Source: Prunus persica
Lineage: Eukaryota > Streptophyta > Magnoliopsida > Rosales > Rosaceae
Direction of reading: 5' to 3'
Length of the DNA: 64,000 nt
NCBI RefSeq assembly: GCF_000346465.2
Contig: NC_034011.1
Coordinates: forward strand, 2,275,677 to 2,339,676
The position numbers and the translations under genes are program-made. The notes under the pieces are model-generated. The model searched no databases. It had not been told where the DNA came from and worked only from the letters and a program-made list of their open reading frames with translations. This document shows positions 24,610 to 41,837 of this stretch, in pieces. Each line of letters opens with the position of its first letter. Position 1 is the stretch's first letter.

Positions 24610-25302
24610 AGCATTTTCCAATATGAAAGAGGAAAGAGTTAGACTGCGAAAAGATTGTCCCCTCAGTTCTGCAAGTTGACAGTTACTTTTTCTTCTTTTT
24701 TTTATTGGGCGGACTCGTTGTAGTGTATTTTTTTTTCTTTTCTTTTTCAAGTTTTAAATATGGCCACTTATTCCCGTGGCCAGGAATTCATGCAAGACTT
24801 ATGTTCATTTTATTTTTTAATAACCTCGCTGATCACATTACATTTGACATATAATCATTAAATCAACAAATCAATCATTCTGCAAATGGGGTTTAGCTAG
24901 TTGATGAAGGGTAATATGTCCGTCTCATTACATCCGAGTTTAATTTTAAAAAAATTAAATTAAATTACGGTTTCATATAATGAGATTTGAATTGAAGGGT
25001 AATAAATCAGAAAATGAATAAATACATAAATTGTTTGTAGCCGCATGCGGCCGAGACTGGAGGGATACTTTTTTTTATAAAGTACAAGTGATTGGAAAGG
25101 AAAGTTAATACAAGTATTATTGTGTGTGTGGGAATTTCTAACCCAACATAGGTAAATGCGAAAGGTATATCCCACTGGCAAAGGACACATTCTAACACCA
25201 GAGCAAGCTACCACTCATTATATATAAAAACAACCCCCTCCTCCCTTCCCAACTCCATCCAAACCCATCTCTTCCTCTTCCCCAATCACCCTATTCTCCA
25301 AA
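24610..25302. other. Upstream region of pectin methylesterase gene 1
   Basis: AT-rich sequence ending in the promoter and leader of the gene at 25303. A TATATATAAA box lies at 25219-25228, followed by a CT/CA-rich leader. No other gene seen. Confidence 0.6.
25219..25228 (+). promoter_or_regulatory. TATA box of pectin methylesterase gene 1
   Basis: TATATATAAA, 75-84 bp before the start codon, followed by a pyrimidine-rich leader. Confidence 0.65.
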
Positions 25303-28300
25303 ATGACCAGAATCAAAGACTTCTTGGCCAAAATGTCTGATTCAGGCAAACAAATATCCATCTCCAAGAAAAACAAGAAGCAACTCTTCATAGCCCTTGT
25401 CGCAGCAATCCTACTAGTTGGCGCTGTAATCGGCATTGTCACCGGAGTAAAGTCCCAAAACAAAAACTCCGGCGAAGACAGCGAGGCCTCCGCCGCCTCC
25501 CACGCTATACTTAAAAGCTCATGCAGCTCCACCCTCTACCCTGACCTCTGCTTCTCCACGCTCGCCGCCCCCGGAGCCGCCAAGAAAGTTTCGAGCCAGA
25601 AAGATGTCATAGAATTGTCCTTGAACATCACGACCACAGCCGTGGGGCACAATTTCTTCGCTGTCAAGAAGCTTTTGAAGTCCAGAAAGAAGCTCACGAA
25701 GCGCGAGAAGGTTGCTCTCCATGACTGCTTGGAGAACATTGATGAGACCCTCGATGAGCTCCATGCTGCTGTTGCAGATCTCCATGAGTACCCCAATAAG
25801 AATAAGCCTTTGACTCAGTATGCTGATGACCTCAAGACTCTCATCAGCTCCGCCATTACCAACCAGGAGACTTGCCTTGATGGGTTCTCTCATGACGACG
25901 CTGATAAAAAAGTTCGCAAAGTTTTGGAGAAGGGGCAGGTACATCATGATCTATCCTTCAATATTTCTGCGTTTTTTTTGAAAAAAATGTAGAAGCCATA
26001 GTCTAAATTAATCTAATAATGATACAGGTACACGTAGAACAACTATGCAGCAATGCATTGGCTATGATCAGGAACATGACGGATAATGATATTGCAAATG
26101 CCAGCAAAATGAATGTGAACCGGAAGCTCAAGGAGGAAGTGGTGGAAGAGAAGGGGTGGCCGGAGTGGCTGTCGGTGGCGGACAGGCGGCTGTTGCAGTC
26201 GTCGACTGTGACTCCCAACGTCGTGGTGGCAGCAGACGGCAGCGGGAATTACAAGACGGTGTCAGAAGCGGTGGCTGCTGCCCCAGAGAAGAGCAGCACT
26301 AGATATGTGATCAGAATAAAGGCAGGGGTGTACAGAGAAAATGTGGACGTGCCTAAGAAAAAGACCAACATCATGTTTTTGGGAGATGGGAGGACCAGCA
26401 CTATCATCACTGCAAGTAGAAACGTGGTGGATGGCAGCACAACTTTCAATTCTGCCACAGTTGGTAAGTCAAAATTTTGAATTTTGAATGTCCCCAACTA
26501 TTTTTGTTTATTTTATGTTTTTGATTTCTTCAACATATATTTGTATAGTGTGGGATAGAGCTCCGTAAATGATATGTTATGTCATGTAGGACTAGCATAA
26601 ATCATTGCACTTTCTGCATACCATAAATCTAGAAAAGGTTGTTGCTCACTTCAAAATACATCTATTTTTTCTCAAATTATATGACCTATAAATTTTAAGA
26701 CTTGATATAACATCCGTTTCGGAGCATTAATTTCGAGTTGAATGATCACATTTTGACATTTCTATCTAATATCACCCAATGTGTATCGTCCATGCATTTA
26801 ACTTGACTGTGTCCTCTCACACGGGAGGAGGCGTGTTGAAGCCCACATTGTAAGTAGAAGCTTCCAACTTTGCCTTAATAGTTTAACCAGGGGTTGTATC
26901 ACAATGGTTAGAAGGACGAGTTAGGGCCAACGGTAAACTCAGAGGTCAGCTATTCGAATCCTTTTGTTGTTGTGCGAGTTCCTGATTACCAACACACATT
27001 ATGGGGCCGGAGTTTACCTGACAGGAATGGGTCCAATGTGACCCTACCTTGAAGGGTACCTCGATTTAAAAGGCCAAAAAAAGAGTATAGCCAGAGTCAT
27101 TAAACCAAAACCAAAACTAATCATTATTCCACCAGAATTGTGTGGTGTTCAGAAAATTAGGAAACAGATAGACTGAGGTCCATTGCTGCAATTTGAGACG
27201 TCTCTCTCGTCATGTCTGCGTCTGTTTTTAATGAATGTTGGTGTGGTTTACAGCTTGGCCCAGGCCCCTTTTTCTTTCTAATTTTTGTGCTTAATTTGAC
27301 TTTTTCATGCCCTTTTAGTCTCTTTTGAATAAATAAATCTAACCCAAGACATTTTGTCTCATTTTTTTGTTCGCATATCCTCCTATTAGGATCCTTCGCA
27401 GATGCTTCCTTCTACTTTGTTTTTTTTAATGTTGCTTCCTTCAATCATGGTGAATTTAAGCCCTAAATCAAGGCTCCAAACTCAAACTAATGTTAGCTAC
27501 TCACCGACACTCAATTTTAGGCCATAATCTTTGACTGATCACTTAAACTGTCTCTGTTTCGCGTGAACATCAGCACAAGCCACCACCTGTCACCCAAGTG
27601 ACCCTTCACCCTACCTTTCAATTTCTTTTTTTAGTAGAAGCGATTAGAGAAAAGAGCTTACATAAATATTTATTAGGTGCCTCAGAATTTCAAACTTCTA
27701 CTCATATGAATGTAGGTGAAAGAGCTACACTCCACAGACACCCTACTTTTCAATTTTGCTACTTAAAAAAATGAGTTATTTAAATAAATAAAAACAATCC
27801 TTTTCGAATTTGGATAAATACAGATAATAATGGATGTGACACCAGTTGAAAATTTTATTTATTTTCACATGGGGCGCATGTTTATGGTTGTAGAAACTAG
27901 TTGTATCATTTTGCATTATCTTGCTTTTTCTCCGTTGTCTTTATTATCTTTTTCTTTTTCTTATTTTTGGGGTGCTGAGAGCTGTTTTTTATTGTTTGAA
28001 CCTTTGAAAACACATGCATGCACGCTCCAGGTCCCATGTACTTGTTTTCGCTGTTGGCTTGTTTTCTAGATGAGTCATTGATTGCTGTCCCCATTTACCA
28101 GAGCAATTATCAGCCATTAAATCAGACCACAGATTTTCTTTGTTTTGCATGCCACTCATCCACGTTGCTAGATTCTGTTCACAGATTAAATGGAGCACAT
28201 GGTGGGTTTCATTCATTTGTTTGGATATCGTTTAATCTAATAGTGTGACAACATAACATATCAGATATCTAGGTTATGTTCGTTTACGAATAGTTCCTTA

Positions 28301-29001
28301 TGTTTGCAGCTGCGGTTGGGGAAAAATTCCTAGCCCGGGACATAACCTTCCAAAACACAGCTGGTCCATCAAAGCACCAAGCCGTTGCCCTAAGAGTCGG
28401 GTCTGATCTCTCAGCATTCTACCGAGTTGACATTCTAGCATACCAAGACTCACTCTACGTTCACTCGAATCGCCAATTTTTTGAAGGCTGCTTAGTAGCA
28501 GGAACAGTTGATTTCATCTTTGGCAATGCTGCTGTGGTGCTACAAAACTGTGACATCCATGCAAGGAAACCCAATTCGGGCCAGAAAAACATGGTGACAG
28601 CCCAAGGCCGAACCGACCCAAACCAGAACACCGGCATTGTGATCCAAAAATCCAGAATTGGAGCCACTTCTGACCTGCAAGCTGTAAAGGGCAGCTTCAA
28701 AACATTCTTAGGGAGGCCATGGAAGGAATATTCAAGGACTGTGATCATGCAATCTGCCATAAGTGATATCATCGACCCAGCTGGGTGGCATGAGTGGAGT
28801 GGCACATTTGCCCTCGACACATTGTTTTATGGAGAGTATGCTAACACTGGGGCTGGCGCTGGGATTTCAAATAGGGTGACCTGGAAGGGCTTTAAGGTTA
28901 TTACAAGTGCCACTGAGGCTCAGACTTTCACACCTGGCAGCTTCATTGCTGGTGGTAGCTGGTTGAGTTCAACTGGTTTCCCATTTTCTCTTGGTTTGTA
29001 A
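25303..29001 (+). CDS. Type-I pectin methylesterase with PMEI pro-domain, gene 1
   Basis: Three exons (25303..25938, 26028..26463, 28310..29001) give 587 residues. An N-terminal membrane anchor (about 27-48) precedes a pectin methylesterase inhibitor-like pro-domain whose four cysteines are visible (SSCSSTLYPDLC, HDCLEN, ETCLDG). One processing motif, ADRRLLQ, separates it from the catalytic domain. Catalytic motifs follow: GNYKTV, KHQAVAL (Q381), YQDSLYVHS (Q403, D404), GTVDFIFGNAAVV (D425, the expected nucleophile) and LGRPWKEYSRTV (R493, W495). All are intact. The enzyme removes methyl esters from homogalacturonan in the cell wall after the pro-region is cut off in the secretory route. Closest type recalled is PME3 and the citrus thermostable PME. 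Intron 2 (1,846 bp) is unusually long and carries a SINE. It is in tandem with the gene at 32376. Confidence 0.96.
26886..27085 (+). mobile_element. tRNA-derived SINE in intron 2 of PME gene 1
   Basis: TATCACAATGG matches the Pol III A box at 10 of 11 positions, and TATTCGAATCC about 50 bases later matches the B box at 9 of 11. A unique body follows and ends in an A-rich tract (AAAAGGCCAAAAAAAG). The orientation is the same as the gene. No clear target duplication was found. Confidence 0.6.
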
Positions 29002-32000
29002 TTAATTATTAAGCATGTTTTAGTTGGGTGCTGTATTCTTGTAATTGTAGCTAAGCAGGTGTTGGTTGAGTGTGTTGTCCGGCCTTGATTGTAGCATCAC
29101 TTAAACTCCATATGTTAGTAATTAATAAGAGCATCTTATATTTTGCCAATAAATTATGAGAAATGTTGTGTAAAGTTCTTGATGTGGATTTATATTGTTG
29201 TTGATACAATTTGGATTGGATTGACATTGTCTTCAAAATTATAGTCAGTTACAATAGAATAGTTTAGTTCGGTTTGATTTTTATAAAAACCACATAAGAA
29301 TCAAAAGATTCCATAACCTACATATACACGTGACCAATAATGCTTATACACATGACCAATTATGCTTAATTTAAACCCGGTTTATAAAAGCTCAAAATCG
29401 CAGGTGAACCAAATTATTACAATTCGAATTTATTCGGGATGGTTGACTTTCAAAATTGAACCAAATCGGCTAACATGTAGTACATTTCAGTCCAGATAAA
29501 CCATTTGGGCTGTGCAGTCACATGGTGCCCCATTAGGCGAATTGAGGTGCTCATGGGCTAGACTTTTGGTTATAGCTTAGGGTTTCAATTTGTGAATTTG
29601 ATGGGCTAGAGTGTTCAGACTTTTAGAGGATCTATTTTCCTATGGGCTCAGTGCTTTGGTAGGTGGTAGGCCCTCCTCAATTTGATGAAGCATGTTGGAA
29701 ACTTGAAAAGGTAGAGATCTCTCATTTTCAAGGCTTTTACGCTGGCAGATATATGAAGGTTTTTGGTAGGGTCTGTAGAAGCTGCGTATTCCTCCAAACC
29801 CAAGCATTTGCCCTGGCCAGCTTGTCCATTTCATTGTCCAACTTACAATTTGTCATTTTTGTAAAAGTGTGCACTTATTGGTATTTGGCAGGCATCTTTT
29901 CAATTTTTGTTTGTTCGGCTTGACTAATGGTATATCTCTTCTCAACGTTGGAAGAGATTCTACGAGTCGAGTTCTTTATCACAAGTCTTGGAGTATAGGG
30001 TTATATTGGTTTGTGTATCTTAGTGCACGATTGTCTTCTTCCTATATAAGCCGCTCCCAAGTTTCAGCCGTCTTCTAGCACTAGAGCTTTGTTTTGTTTT
30101 GGGCCTTTTAGCCCTTTTGGTTTATCTTTTCTTTTACCATCATTTAGAAAAATAAAATTGTCAACGGGAAAACATGTAGTTTGTTTGAAAAGAAAAGGAA
30201 AAAGGGTCAGATCAGGTTACTGGAATTTGAAATGTATAAACTGGGCCTAGTGGCGCAATTGCCGGCTTCATGTGTTATGTATGGCCTTTCACATCAGCAC
30301 ATGGCATTGCCATATACTAGTAATATGCCACTATCCCCCACCCAAAAAGAAAAAGGGGGAAAAAAAAAATCAGAGAAAGGAAATTGAGAATGAGTCCAAT
30401 TGAAAAGGACCAAATAAATTGCAACGTGTTAATGTCACAAGCTAGCAGTGTTTGTGGTAATATGTGGCAAGCCAAGGCAAGATATGTTCAAATTGTTGTT
30501 TCAAAATGTTCGAGAAAATGATGTTTGTTCAAAAATTTTCATTTATGAGATTTGAAATCAGGATCTCTCGTTTGACAAAATAAATATGTCGTTGCAAACT
30601 TTTAGTATGTTTGAAATGGATGAAAATGATCGTTCGATGAATAAAACAGAACAAAAGATGTATTACCGTATTGCACCGGCTTCCCAATACCAATTATGAA
30701 ATACAGAGCCTCTCATGTTGAAAATGTCTACACCATATAATATATTTCTGAACTTGTGATCAAAAATAAAAATAAAACCACTTTCTTTATTTTTTTTTGC
30801 ATATAAAAAAATAGTGTATGCATGACATGTTGTGGAACATGGGAATGAACGAAGAATAAGTTCAAAGTGGTTCACTCGTTTTGCTTGGTGGTGTGAACCC
30901 ATTTAACAATTTGATTTGATTTTGATTGGTCCATTTGGCAGCTGGTTGTTGTTTCATATGTAGGAGATTACTTGAAATTTTGAGCTACATTCTATTGTAT
31001 TTGACCAAAAACAAAAAATAAACCAAAATTACGTCCAGCTGGATCCATCCTCATCATCGATCTACAGTATTACCACTAAAACCGTGTATTCCAAATGCAA
31101 CATATGCTTATCAATTCAACTCCATCTCCACCGTCCATTCATCCAAAATATTCAAATAATAACTCAAAATTGATTTGTCTAATTTGGCTCGTAATCTTTT
31201 TATAATGAACCGTGATTATGGGCTTTCAATGTAAACACCTTCTGGTAATGGTAAATCAATAGTGATCATATCAGATTTCCTATCCGATCAAATCACGATC
31301 TTCATCCTAAGAAATAATAAAATTATAAAGCTATTCTAACTTTAGTTAACTAATAAACTTAATAATCTCTCGTGAAAATAGACTTTTTTGTCACATATTT
31401 TTTACCTTCTTATTTTGATCTCTCTCATTACGTAAATAGACAAGTTAATTCCCACAATTGCGAGAAGACAAATAGAAAAAATGAGTTAATGAACGCAATA
31501 TATGCAAGTTCATTTCCATATGCTTTGTGAGGGTTCGTGTGTCGGGTTTTATTCTATAAATCCGACTCTTAATTTTTGAGTTAAAAATATACATAATTTA
31601 GATAGGTCGAATATTAGATACGTGTATTATATTTGATTCACTCATAAATAATTTTGTCCGGGTTGAACATATAGATAGGTTCTACAGTTGGTAATGGATT
31701 ACGTGCATAGGTAAAGAAATTACATTTTCAATAGATTGGTCACCCAAGTTCCTATCTATACAATAGATAGGAAGCAATTATGCCCACCTGGCCAATGGCA
31801 TACCAATTGAGTCTAGCATAATCAAGTAAATAATGATTAAATATTTTTTTTTGTCACTTTTGATTTGGATTTTGAGAATTTTTTTAGGTAAATTGATAGT
31901 CCAGTGATTAATTTGGTTAAATGATTTTTTTAGATGACTAAATTAAAATTTTGTGTAAAATTTAGTGCTCGAAAGATATTTAACCCAATAAACAAATATT

Positions 32001-32240
32001 GATTGAACTGATTCCAAGGGGCAAAATTTCAACCCCTGTGCTGACTGAGAGGATTAACTATGGCTGGTGGTATATTAAGGATGTTTTCACAGACAATTAA
32101 AGCAAAGATTACATTGTTTATTGGAAAAATAATCATGGATCACAATCAAATATAAAATTAATTAGAAGATAATTAATTAAAATTCTTAAGCAAGAAGCAT
32201 CAAGGAAAGGCTTTTCTATCTACCTATTTTGCCTCACTTT
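29002..32240. other. Intergenic region between the two PME genes
   Basis: The first 150 bases are probably PME gene 1 3' UTR. The rest is AT-rich and shows no protein homology I recognise; the short frames near 29.6-30.1 kb have no family features. The end is the promoter of the second PME. Confidence 0.5.
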
Positions 32241-32248
32241 TATAAAAG
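32241..32248 (+). promoter_or_regulatory. TATA box of pectin methylesterase gene 2
   Basis: TATAAAAG, 128-135 bp before the chosen ATG, which implies a leader of about 100 nt. Confidence 0.6.
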
Positions 32249-32375
32249 GGGGAACCAAAAACATCTCGACACACCCACACTTTGTCCAAAAGCATCCCCA
32301 AATCTCAGCTCCTTAAACAAAACCCATCAAACCAAAAGCAGGGCAAAACACAGAAGAAGAAGGAGGACAGCAAAC

Positions 32376-35334
32376 ATGGACTCTATGAAGTCCTTCAAGG
32401 GCTATGGCAAAGTGGACGAGCTCGAAGAACAAGCCTTCCGGCGGAAGGCACGCAAGCGTGTCATCATCCTCACCGTTTCCACCATTGTTCTGTTGGCGGT
32501 GATCATCGGCGCCGTCGCCGGAGTATTGATACACAAGCGGAGCAACTCGTCGTCTCCCACGCCCAACTCGGCCCCCACGACTGTGTTGACTCCATCCGCT
32601 TCACTCAAGGCCGTTTGCGACGTGACCCAGTACCCGAATTCGTGTTTTTCGAGCATCTCTTCGCTCGAGACCTCTAACACCACCGACCCAGAAGTGATTT
32701 TCAAGCTCTCTCTGCACGTCGCCATTAACGCGGCCTCGAAGCTTGCTGGGTTGCCTTCCAAATTCAGACGGCAAGCTGCTAATGACACCGGTCTGAATGG
32801 AACTCTGAGCGTCTGCGAGAGCCTATTTGAAGATGTAGTTGACCGGCTCAACGACTCGCTGTCCTCCATGGATGTGAACCAGGGGGAGAAGCTACTATCC
32901 GCTGCCAAAATCGACGACCTCAAGACCTGGCTCAGCACTACCTTAACTGACCAAGAGACTTGTTTGGACTCTCTGCAAGATCTCAACTCAACCCTTGTTA
33001 AGGAATTCAAGGTCGCAATGCAGAATTCGACTGAATTCTCCAGCAACAGCTTGGCCATTGTGGCTAAAATTCTGGGTCTGCTGACGAATTTGAACATTCC
33101 CGTGCACAGGAGGTTGCTCGGGGTTGGAGGATCCGAGATGGGTTTTCCGGGTTGGGTTGGCCCTGGAGATAGGAGGCTGCTGGACGACAACAACGCGACT
33201 GCGCAAGTGGTTGTGGCCAAGGATGGGACTGGGCGCTTCACGACGATTAAAGAGGCTGTGGAGGCTGTGCCCAAGAAGAGCACAACCAGGTTTGTGATTC
33301 ATGTGAAGGAAGGGGTTTATAATGAGAATGTGTTGATGGACAAGAGCAAGTGGAATGTGATGATGGTTGGAGATGGCAAGGATAAGACCATTGTTAATGG
33401 CAGCTTGAACTTTGTGGATGGAACCCCCACCTTCTCCACAGCCACTTTTGGTAACAATTCTTACTCATCACCTTCAATTTGATATTCTGTTAATTTGGTT
33501 TTTTAATTTGTTCTGTCATTGATTGTTCAATTCAGTTTGATTTCATTCTTGCTGTGATATAGAACAAATGAGGAGAGACAAGGCATTTTATGCATATCAG
33601 AAACACTAGAACACTAGCTGGCTAGGCTGTCCTCCAAGTATCAAGCCATTTTAACATGGCTGTTGTTGGTTACCAATTCATCTTAGTTTCTTTCCCTGTA
33701 GATAGAACTGAAGGAAATCCCACGTGGGAATGTGCCATGTGAAACCTTCAGGTTGGAGCTAGGAAGGAAGCCATAGACATTAGACACCAAGTTGCCTTTC
33801 TGAATTTGACGATATTGGTATGATAGGGTCAATTAGGAACCAGCCACATGGTTTATGCATCTTCATGTTAACTCTCACCTAAAAATTCGATATCCTCTTC
33901 TTCTACTGCTGTTATTGTTTTGTTATTTTAATTTTAATTTTATTTTCTATGAAAAGATCAATGCTGCTTTGAATACCATTAAAATAGATTGGATATCTGG
34001 GTGATGTGTGGACGGTTGATGCCCCCACCATGTGCATGTCTGGATTATGCTTTATATATTTCTTGTTGTTCATATGTGGACCCATTTGTTCCATATTTAA
34101 TCTACATTACAAGTTAAGCATAGCAAAGGCCTGCTTGACCCGAAATGCAAGTGTTGTCCTCTATCCTGCATGACGCGTGTGGTGGATGAGCTGACTTTTT
34201 CTTATTGATTGCCTGAAATTATGTTATGTTGATGAATATTTGCATGTCATGCGCTCATGTTGCATAGCACTTAATTCCTTCCATTGTAGAGAGAAAAAGA
34301 GAAGGGAAGTTTGGTACAGAAGTAATTAAACAAAGCAGGTTCCAGATTCTGTGCCCTGTGGTTCTTGTTGGCCCGCACCGCAATCATCAAAAACAATAAT
34401 TCCCCACTTGGTTTCTTTACACATTCAGATTAGAGAAAGAGCCCCCCAAAAATTGTCAAGCAATTAGGACAGTTCCGTGCGTAGTTGCATTCACATTCCC
34501 TTAGAAATTGTGTTAGATTTCAAGTTTTCAGACTGAGAGACATGTGAGAGAGACTTCTGTTTTGATTCAAACTGTTAGAACCTTTTAACGTTCAAGCTTA
34601 CATATCAAGTATTTGAATTCTTACTGTGATTACCTATTGGATCACCAGCCGTAGCAGGAAAAGGCTTCATCGCAAAAGACATGGGGTTCATCAACTCTGC
34701 AGGACCAGCAAAGCACCAAGCAGTAGCATTCCGCTCTGGCTCCGACCTCTCGGTATACTACAAATGCTCCTTTTCTGGTTTCCAAGACACCCTCTATGCA
34801 CATTCCAATCGACAATTCTATCGCGAATGCGACATCATTGGCACCATAGACTTCATTTTTGGCAATGCTGCTGTGGTCTTCCAGAACTGTAACATTATGC
34901 CGAGGCAGCCTATGTCAAACCAGTTCAACACCATCACAGCTCAAGGCAAAAAGGACCCAAATCAGAACACTGGCATTTCAATCCAGAAGTGCAAAATCTC
35001 TGCTCTAGATGCTAATAATCTCACAGCTCCAACATATCTGGGTAGGCCTTGGAAAGAGTTTTCCACCACTGTCTTCATGCAGTCTGATATTGGGTCATTC
35101 TTGAACCCAAAGGGCTGGAAAGAATGGGTTTCCGATGTTGAGCCGCCCAACACTATATATTATGCAGAGTACCAAAACAGTGGGCCTGGATCAAGTGTGG
35201 ATCAAAGGGTTAAATGGGCTGGTTATAAGCCTTCTCTGACAGATAGGGACGCAGCCAAGTTCACAGTGGAGTCATTGATCCAAGGCGGTGATTGGTTGCC
35301 AGCAGCTAATGTGGAATTTGACTCATCCTTGTGA
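32376..35334 (+). CDS. Type-I pectin methylesterase with PMEI pro-domain, gene 2
   Basis: Two exons (32376..33450 and 34649..35334) give 586 residues. The start MDSMKSFKGYGKVDE was chosen over an in-frame ATG 49 codons upstream, because that would put a basic, leader-like sequence in front of the anchor and lies before the expected transcription start. A membrane segment follows at about 29-50 (VIILTVSTIVLLAVIIGAVAG), then the PMEI domain with its cysteines (AVCDVTQYPNSCF, SVCESL, ETCLDS), then two RRLL processing motifs (VHRRLLG and GDRRLLD). Catalytic motifs are intact: GRFTTI, KHQAVAF (Q382), FQDTLYAHS (D405), GTIDFIFGNAAVV (D426) and LGRPWKEFSTTV. Its single intron sits exactly where gene 1 has its last intron (after AT-F/V, phase 1). 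The gene-1 intron inside the PMEI domain is absent here. Confidence 0.96.
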
Positions 35335-36270
35335 TCCAAGAAATCAAAAGACTGGGTTGAGGCACAGCTATAATGAAATTGTTCAGAAATTAAAATCGTC
35401 TAGAAAGAATGCTTTAATATTTTCTCTCTGTAACATTACAGTTGGTAGCCTGTGTGTCCCGTTCTCTTTCACCCTTCTTTTCCAATTCCCCCTGGAAAAA
35501 TCATGTACTTAAATTCTTTTTGTCACACTGAAAAATACATCAAAAGTTCTGATCATGAATGAGTTGAACATAGTTTGCAGAGTAAATTCTTGTTCTCTCT
35601 CATTTCAGCATCTTGAAAATCAATTGTTTTCAATGAAAAAGTTAGTACACATGAGGAGTTAGATGAATAACTTCGAAAGATTTTGATGCGGGGGTGAGAA
35701 AAAAGGATGGGTAGGTGGTCACGAATCTAGGAATCTCTCTTTTTCCTTGCCGGACTCTGATCTTAAGTTGTTGGGTATATTATTACCTTTTCTTGGTGAA
35801 TAAGTTTTTGGATATTTACATTGCTTGGTACAAAAGTTCATTTTTATTTTAACCAAAACTAATCAACCAAAAGAAACAAACAAAGGGGTGATCACAAGCC
35901 CTAAGTTGTCATGTCCTAATGGCCATACATAGACCCAAAAAAATAATAAATCATAGAAAATACAAATTCCCCATAATACCCCTGCTGTTAAACTAAACAA
36001 CTGTAATCTGGATATATCCAGAGCTGCAAAAGGAAAGTAAAAAACCAAAGACAAATAGGCATGGTGAAAATATAATATAAGCAGGTGGTCATGTTCCGTG
36101 GGCGAAGTCAAAGCGTGGAGAAGTAAACACCCAACACCAAACAACAAAGTAGGGGGCTTTTGTTGAAGATTGTGCCCAGAAAATTACTTGCCCTTTGCAT
36201 CACATCACATCTGTGTGATATCTTCACACGTATAAAATCTCACTGCTTTGCGTATAAAAACAGTCCCAGA
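35335..36270. other. PME 2 3' region and AlaAT promoter
   Basis: About 200 bases of probable 3' UTR, then AT-rich DNA. Two TATA-like boxes precede the alanine aminotransferase start: TATAAAATC at 36231 and TATAAAAAC at 36254. No gene seen. Confidence 0.5.

Positions 36271-41837
<5,567 letters not shown>

Noticed and set aside
24198..24750. Long frames across the N run
   Set aside because: They consist of undefined residues and only arise because N contains no stop.
32402..33283. Minus-strand 293-aa frame opposite PME gene 2
   Set aside because: A shadow of a GC-rich coding exon; its sequence has no homology I recognise, while the plus strand is a clear PME.
35863..36147. Minus-strand 94-aa hydrophobic frame
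   Set aside because: No conserved motif, and it lies in AT-rich promoter DNA of AlaAT.
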